Source: Eretmocerus hayati (taxonomy: Eukaryota > Arthropoda > Insecta > Hymenoptera > Aphelinidae). Taken from it: a DNA stretch of 64,000 nucleotides. Location of the stretch: the NCBI GenBank assembly GCA_029851415.1, contig CM056743.1, positions 69,222,186-69,286,185 of the forward strand, in the 5' to 3' direction. Numbering within the stretch: the stretch's first letter is position 1; each line of letters starts with the position of its first letter. A model generated the notes under the pieces. The model was given only the letters and a program-made list of their open reading frames with translations. It was not told where the DNA came from and did not search any database. A program made the position numbers and the translations under genes. Positions 58,101 to 64,000 of this stretch are shown here, one piece after another.

Positions 58101-58430
58101 CATTCCAATATGGAGTACTGTGATCACATATCAAGCAGATCGTAGTTCCCATGCCTAGGATACTATTCGATCTTTCGACCACTGAACACACTTGGCTCAG
58201 GTCTGTGACATGGAAACCAATGACAAGTGTCATCCGACTGCTTGAGATCTTACGAGGCCCGCGGGGATGGCCAGATTATAAGTGAAAACAATCGATTCGT
58301 CTACCCGACACCATCAGGTGACAGATTCACACCCGTGTTTCTATAATGATCGACTATTCCTCGGGATTATTGATCACAGAGCTAAGATTTCGAGAACGCT
58401 TGTCCTGAAATACTGAGTGACAAAGATAAG
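55187..58430. repeat. Right arm of the foldback split by BEL-2
   Basis: 55187-55620 is the inverted partner of 41815-42300 in order (TCGATATAATTATTGAAAAA, then GGATAGCCCTCC). It then passes into the 480-bp array. The combined element without BEL-2 would be about 4 kb. Its outer ends are not sharply defined. Confidence 0.85.
55560..58420. repeat. 480-bp tandem array, six copies
   Basis: GATACTRTTSGATS occurs at 55761, 56242, 56721, 57200, 57680 and 58159, spacing 479-481 bp. Other markers per unit: TGGCCATAATAGAGATTA-type text, CACCCTGGGAGTTTCGTAAT and GACCACTGAACACACTTGGC. The many short open frames here are shadows of the repeat. Adjacent units at about 57000 and 57490 are especially alike, suggesting recent exchange. 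Confidence 0.95.
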
Positions 58431-59029
58431 TTGGCGGATTTTTTTTGCATTACGGATTAATTGAAAATGATTTGAAACTTGTGCGGCAAGCATATTCCTA
58501 ACGTAAAAATTCCTCAGGAATCGATGACCGAAGTCAGAATGGCGATATCTCTTTTAAGTTCTGATTTATGGATAAATTTCCGTGAGCATGTCATATCTAA
58601 TCAGCAAATATCGATCGGAGCGATATTTCAACATGTGCATTCGAAAGATCGTGGCGTTTTGAGTCGGAAATGCTTCTTTCCGGGTCCTATTTGTTGCATT
58701 GTCTCCTCTAAAATCATCGAAAAGAGAATTTTATGTGCAAATCGTAACGTTTTTTGTAACGCCCGTAACGCTATTGTTGTTATTTTTGCATCGGCGGGCG
58801 TCTGCTGCTAGTCTACTCCTGGCAATCAAGAAACTTCATGGTTGCTGTGAGCATTCATTTTTGAGCGACTGTTGACGAAAAGAAGCAATCACCTCATGAT
58901 TAATCAGTGTAATTGCCTGCCGTCTATGTGATGTGAGTGAATCATGAGAGTTTGTGTCGCTACAGCCACGTGGAGTTCGCCTTAACCTCACAGCGACGTG
59001 CACGTGTCTGGGCTGGGAGCCTGTATTCT
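58431..59029. other. No recognised gene
   Basis: A plus-strand 110-codon frame (58479-58811) starts MCGKHIPNVKIPQESMTEVR. I see no known domain. Cysteine-rich end (GVCC) could be chance. Confidence 0.35.
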
Positions 59030-59825
59030 GAATTCTGATTGATCTTTAAAATACCTCATTTTGCTGCGTAATATGATATCAAACATCAATGAGGCAAATC
59101 AATTGGATTGGATTTACGTCAAAGTTGTAAACTCATGTCCACGAAACTCCCATCTCGTCTCAGGATGAGTTGAGGTCGCATGCATTAAAAGACTATCAAA
59201 ATTCCTAGCCGATGTCTTAATCCTTCTTATTATCGAAATACCTCGTTCTGACGCTTATGGTATTCAACTCTAATGGGCAAATCGACTGGATTGGAAATTT
59301 TTTGATAATTTCTATCCGATGGCCTCGGAACTTGTATTTCTCTTGATAATGAGCTGAGTTCAATAGCGTCACACGACTCTTAAAATTCATAGACGGTTTT
59401 TTCGTCCCTTTGATTGTCGAAATACCTCATCTTGGAGCCTATGATATTGAATTCTGATAAGTCAAATCGATTGAGCTGAAAAGTAATCGAAACTTGAGAA
59501 AAGTTGGCCTCGGAACTCATATTTTTCATGAAAACGAGATGCTTCGCGTAATTTAGCTTTAAAAATTCATTGTCACTTTTTCTTCATTATTTTGATCATC
59601 AAAACATCTTAACCTGATGGCTATGATATTAATTGTCAATCCGGAAGTCTGATTAAAATTCCTTTGGAAATTTCTAACCGATGGCCTCGATCTCAGATCT
59701 CCTTGGAGAATGAGTTGAGCTCGATCACAACCAATGGCTCTCAAAATCCATGGATGGTGTTTTTCATTCCTTTGATCATCAAATTACCTCATTTTGATGC
59801 CCATAGTAATGAATGTATACGATAG
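59030..59825. repeat. Diverged tandem repeat, 180-189 bp, about 4.3 copies
   Basis: The word AATACCTCATTTTG or variants recurs at about 59048, 59237, 59420, 59600 and 59780. Shared text includes CCGATGGCCTCG, GAGTTGAGCTCGAT-like and TCAAAATCCATGGATGG-like segments. Copies are much more diverged than in the 480-bp array, so this array is older. Confidence 0.85.
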
Positions 59826-60231
59826 AGTTGTAACTTGCACTCAAACTGTATCATGCCGAGTAAATATGAAGATTACTCCTCACAATGAGTGCTAAAGAAT
59901 AATGTGTGGAACCGTGTTCTTTTCGGTGCCCAATATTGACGTACCATGTGGATTGTTCTTCTTTAACGCACTGCTTGTGATTCATACGAGCAACATGATT
60001 TCCACTTTTAAGCATTGACTAAAAATGACACGTGACTTAAACAATACCTATGACTCGTTGCTGATTCCATACACTGTTCAGACCGTCTAGATTCCTTGAC
60101 ACATTAGTAGTAGCTGCTTCTTCGACAATATTTGGGTGACCTTCTTCCTCATGCATAATATTTTGATCAATACCTATTTAACGTGCAACAGCGGTTACCC
60201 AGTAATAATATTTGAACTGCCATATTCATTC

Positions 60232-60618
60232 TCAATCAACTTGATTGATACAATGTAATTCTAGTTCTCGGAGAATTGGCATGTGATTCGGCAGGTAGCA
60301 TTTTTCATGATTGAATAATATTGCAATCAATCGATAGAGCTCGACGTGCTGAGCAAAAGTCTCCATAGCCGCTGAACCCGAAAAATTCTCGTTTTCGAGT
60401 GATTTGGTTGCAAAGTCGCCGATTTTACCGAGCCAAAATAAGGTTATGGCATCAATCGAACAATAATATACGTTCGAATTCGTTCGGCTCGCTTGGTATT
60501 TGCCAGCTAAATACCTCTGATGAAGCAAGAATCTTTGCATTACACGCGATTTGAGAATCCTCTCAAAAGAATCTTTCATTGTCGCCATTCTCGCGGGATA
60601 TTTCCAAAGTCCGCACAA
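60232..60618 (-). pseudogene. Relic ORF, inverted partner of 61349-61681
   Basis: From MATMKDSFERILKSRVMQRF to FAQHVELYRLIA, 80 of 89 residues match the plus-strand partner. About 270 bp match at roughly 95 percent. After RLIA the two diverge. I do not recognise the family. Of about 12 base differences, 9 change residues, the proportion expected with no selection on the protein. No gene was seen in 59826-60231. Confidence 0.6.
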
Positions 60619-61348
60619 TTGAAACGCTTCTAAACATTTTGATATTTCAAACGGTCTGCGGGATGTAGTATATTATCAAGGCAAATGCGGATGACGAGTT
60701 TCATCATCAACGAGATATTTACAATATTTAGAGCTCACACCTCACGCAAGGGTGCGTTGAGAAGAGCATTTTCCCGCTGGATGGTTGAAAAATACGTGTA
60801 AGCTCTCAGTACAACTTTGAAACAAAATCATTGAATCTTTTTTTCCGAACTGTTTATCGTTTGAAGGTAACGAGATTTTCACCATTCTAGTGTGCGGGGG
60901 CGGGAGGGGGGCTTACAGACATTTAAAAAGATCTTATGGAATTTCAGAGAGATATTCGTTTCGAATTTTGGGTGGTGATTGAATTCCGCGTCGTATCGCA
61001 CTCGGCTCGAACATACGAAAATCGAATTAGGCCCAACTTTATATCGGTAAAGGTTGCGAAGATCGTTTTAATTTTTTTTTTCCGGGATCGCGGATTGAGA
61101 CTTGTACGGTTATTCGAGTAGACGCCTATTGATTTTCGAAAATATATTCGTTTCAGCGAGATGATATCAGAAATGAGAAGGCAATTAAGTACTCTGTTAA
61201 AACCATGTGAAACATCGAATTCTTTTGTCTCAAAATAGGTGCGATCTGGCAGAAAATGTAATCGTCGTTTGATAACCGAGTGTAAATACACCTCTGATGA
61301 TTTCTACAGTTAGACATTTTGTGCGGACTTTGAAAATATCCCGCGAGA

Positions 61349-61681
61349 ATGGCGGCAGTGAAAGATTCTTTTGAGAGGATTATCAAATCGCGTGTAATGC
61401 AAAGATTTTTGCTTCATCGGAGGTATTTAGCTGGCAAATACCGAGCGAGCCGTACGAATTCGAACGTATGTTATTGTTCGATTGATGCCATAATCCTATT
61501 TTGGCTCGGTAAAATCGGCGACTTTGCAACCAAATCACTCGAAAACGAGAATTTTTCGGGTTTAGCGGCTATGGAGACTTTTGCTCAGCTCGTCGAGCTC
61601 TATCGATTGATTGCCGATTCGGTCAAAGTCGCTGAAAGCCAAAATCCTATCATTTATGGCTGGGTCCTTAATAGATCATGA
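61349..61681 (+). pseudogene. Relic ORF of unknown family
   Basis: Starts MAAVKDSFERIIKSRVMQRF; continues SIDAIILFWLGKIGDFATKS and ends NPIIYGWVLNRS. The stop codon directly abuts the ATG of the next frame. The sequence is mostly helical in character with a short hydrophobic stretch (AIILFWLG). It may be an exon of an unrecognised transposon. 60619-61348 holds a poly-T tract and no recognised gene. Confidence 0.6.
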
Positions 61682-61927
61682 ATGACAAAATATATTAGTG
61701 TGCCTGTGTACGATCTGAACTCTAGTCAAGACACCGTGCATGAAAGGAACGCATATTCGTCAATTAGAAAACGTGATAATATGAGCCATTCAAGTAAATT
61801 GAGAATGTCGAATTTGCTTGCCATTAGGGAAGAGAAAACCAAAGTTCTCAGAACTTTCAATAGTCAATCACTAGATATCGTATGCTCGTTAATCTCGCTT
61901 GTGGAGAGTAACAGAGCCTGCTCTTAA
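61682..61927 (+). pseudogene. Relic ORF, second copy at 40 kb
   Basis: Starts MTKYISVPVYDLNSSQDTVH immediately after the stop of the preceding frame. In the 40-kb copy the abutting stop is TAA rather than TGA, so the stop-ATG junction is preserved but the codon differs. Homology to 39820-40200 starts only about 14 bp before the ATG. No recognised domain. Confidence 0.6.
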
Positions 61928-62479
61928 CCCGCACGCTCGTGACTCATTTTTTCCACAGATTTTGGACTGAATTACGAGTTTTCCAATCGGATCACAATAC
62001 TACTTCGTATCTTTCACGTATTGGGTCAAATTGCTTAGATGAATCGTTCACTTGGGATGGTGAATGGATTTTTTACCTACGCACGAATCCACATATACAT
62101 GGGTGATTGCGCCGAAAGGTGATTTTTAGGGCCAAAATCGTCGCAGGGGGAAAAAAGTTATCTAGAGTCACACAGCCCGTAACTGAAGCCAGACAAAGTT
62201 ATTTCAAATTTAAGAGATCGCAGAAGGGGTGGAATTGACAGGGGCAATTCACTTGTGTATGCAATTTACATGCTGAGCCTCTTTATTATCGTGGCATGAT
62301 GGTGCGCCAGGTATTCAGCTTGTGAGGTACCAAAGGGCTCTGGATCTCGGGAGAGAGCCGGATGCTTGGTAATAAATTGTATATAGGGATACCCCAATAG
62401 AGGTGTACGATTTTTCGTGGATTGACCTTATTTTTTATAGATATTATGGATTCGGAATGCGGACTATTCTAGCTCTTGC

Positions 62480-62880
62480 TCACCCATATCCGGGGACTGA
62501 GGCCCTTCAACGAGGCGGCAAAAGCTAAAGATCTCCTCAACTTTCAACGGTGAACTATATAGGTACTTAGGTACAGATTCATTCGACCTCAGAGAGCTGA
62601 TTTTTGTATATCTTAAACTATTTTTTGCAAGTGAGCGCCGAGGGGACTGGGGCCCTCATGCACATCGACTTTCAAAAAATATGTAACTCTTTCATAAGTG
62701 AACGCCGAGGGGACTGAGGCCCTCATGCATATCGACTTATGAAAGATGTGAGATTGGCTCACCCGGGTTTCTAAGAGTGTAGAGAGGACTGAGGCTCCTA
62801 CACAAACATGGATTCCCGGGGTGCGTAATTTTGAATCAGACGAATACTGGAGAAGTGCGGGGACTTAGGCCCGAACTGCC
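62480..62880. repeat. Dispersed GGGGACTGAGGCCC motif, five occurrences
   Basis: GGGGACTGAGGCCC or one- to three-base variants occur near 62495, 62643, 62709, 62786 and 62857, about 66-150 bp apart. Two copies share a longer context, GCCGAGGGGACTGRGGCCCT plus CATGCAYATCGACTT. Not a simple tandem repeat. No gene was seen around it (61930-62480). Confidence 0.75.
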
Positions 62881-62889
62881 ATCACAGCA

Positions 62890-64000
62890 TCGTCCTGGAC
62901 CTGCATCGAGGCATATCAATACTACAAGATATTACCAATGAAATATTCACATTTATTTTCAACTCTTTATACAGGCTTGAGGAAAGCCAGAGCACCAAAG
63001 CCTCGATACAGCTCTAATATTCAAATGAGCGCAAGCCTGCCACAATGGGCTGATGAGCCTGTATTTATACTCGGTGCTCTCGCTGTACAGTATATCTATA
63101 TAGTACGTTAGATGATGATTTAGATGATAGAATGATGGAAAAACGATGATTCTGCTTGGAAATTCATATTTTCCGATGATATTGGTAGATTCTTCTATTA
63201 TCATTGGATTAGTCGCATCAAAATATATTACAAATGATAAAAATTCAAAATTGGCTGCTTCAATTATTTAGTAATAAATAAAAGATAATTTTCTGGAAAA
63301 TTCTAGAAACACGTGGTTTCCTATCTTTTTGTAATTACTCTTTAATCACCATATATACTTTAATTTTTTCTTCATAATCAAGCTTCTAGGCGATTCATTG
63401 GTCCTTTAAACAACTTGTTCTACTTGAAAAGTTATTTTACAACTCATTATTTACATATCTACAACGAGACCGAATTCTCGGAAATAGAGTAATTTTTACC
63501 ACAGATGAATGATGGGAAGTCCTTTCAAAATCGGTCTTATGTATCCAAAAAACAGAATTCATTTGTATCTGTCAATCTAAAGAATTTGACAAACAAATAA
63601 AGTTTGCAAAATCAAATATGATGCCAAAATGGTCGTTTGATGGAACAAAAATATATACCCTGAAAAGCCCGGAAAATGAGCCTATTAATGAGGAAAAGAA
63701 GTTTTAAATTTTATGATGATTTATATCAAAAATTCCTCATGGAAACCTATAGAAATCTCGGTATTTCCATGTATTAGTACGTATATGTATTTACGTAAGA
63801 CTATGTGAGTTTACCCATTGAACTGCACGCCCTCGACCGGGGAGGGGAGAAGTTTCCTGCCGTACCGGCTCGGGAGGAGTGCGACCGTTCAAATGCTACT
63901 CACAGACGAAATCAGTATTATATCGGGTATTCTTCCAAATTAAAAATTCAAAATTTTGAGGTTATGGCACTCACAAGCTCTCCTTTCAGGCTATCATCTA
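62890..64000. other. No gene seen
   Basis: AT-rich unique DNA. A short GC-rich island at about 63828-63890 (CCTCGACCGGGGAGGGGAGA, CCGGCTCGGGAGGAG) stands out but has no recognised function. An 81-codon minus-strand frame at 62959-63204 lacks a domain. Confidence 0.5.

Noticed and set aside
55500..58420. CRISPR-like regular repeats
   Set aside because: The repeated unit is the whole 480 bp with no short repeat/unique spacer structure, and the context is eukaryotic.

Overview
This window looks like a transposon nest from an arthropod genome, most likely an insect. The reasons are Bel-Pao LTR retrotransposons, hAT and Tc1/mariner termini, many microsatellites, and a matrix-metalloproteinase hemopexin fragment with a short (79 nt) GT-AG intron. 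No bacterial-style operons, rRNA, tRNA or CRISPR were seen. Almost everything is mobile or repetitive DNA. Only one segment (20.2-20.9 kb) resembles a host gene.

Layout. 1-2.1 kb holds two inverted-repeat (foldback) segments. 2.74-18.21 kb is a degenerate Bel-Pao element (BEL-1, minus strand) with both LTRs, a TCTAT duplication, a primer-binding site, and gag/PR/RT/RNase H/IN relics. Its CCHC zinc knuckle is split by a 7.4-kb repeat-built DNA element, which is itself split by a 2.24-kb hAT-type palindrome. 18.5-19.6 kb is a foldback, and 20.2-20.9 kb is the MMP hemopexin fragment. 21.2-23.0 kb is a minisatellite foldback. 24.2-26.4 kb is a Tc1-like foldback carrying a dead hAT element. 27.2-30.7 kb is a hAT-type foldback with amplified 176-bp units. 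31.5-32.3 kb is a CpG-rich stretch without a convincing gene. 33.4-39.0 kb is a foldback of about 735-bp units. 39.8-40.8 kb holds small ORF relics and an SR-rich exon-like ORF.

41.7-58.4 kb is one foldback element split by a second Bel-Pao insertion (BEL-2, 42.52-55.18 kb, TSD CTAAT). BEL-2 lacks reverse transcriptase and RNase H but keeps a 516-codon integrase ORF. Its 3' LTR is split by a 4.85-kb hAT-type foldback, and its 3' untranslated region by another foldback with a mariner-like element at its exact apex. 55.6-58.4 kb is a 480-bp tandem array, the amplified arm of the split foldback. 59.0-59.8 kb is a roughly 182-bp array. 60.2-62.0 kb contains inverted relic ORFs, one of which recurs at 40 kb. 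The last 2 kb is mostly unique AT-rich DNA with a recurring GGGGACTGAGGCCC motif.

The recurring theme is long near-palindromes whose arms are built of tandem repeats amplified unequally between the two arms. Target-site duplications let the nesting order be read directly. Counts of differences, identities and periods were made by eye from the printed sequence. Family names rest on motif recognition, not database searches.
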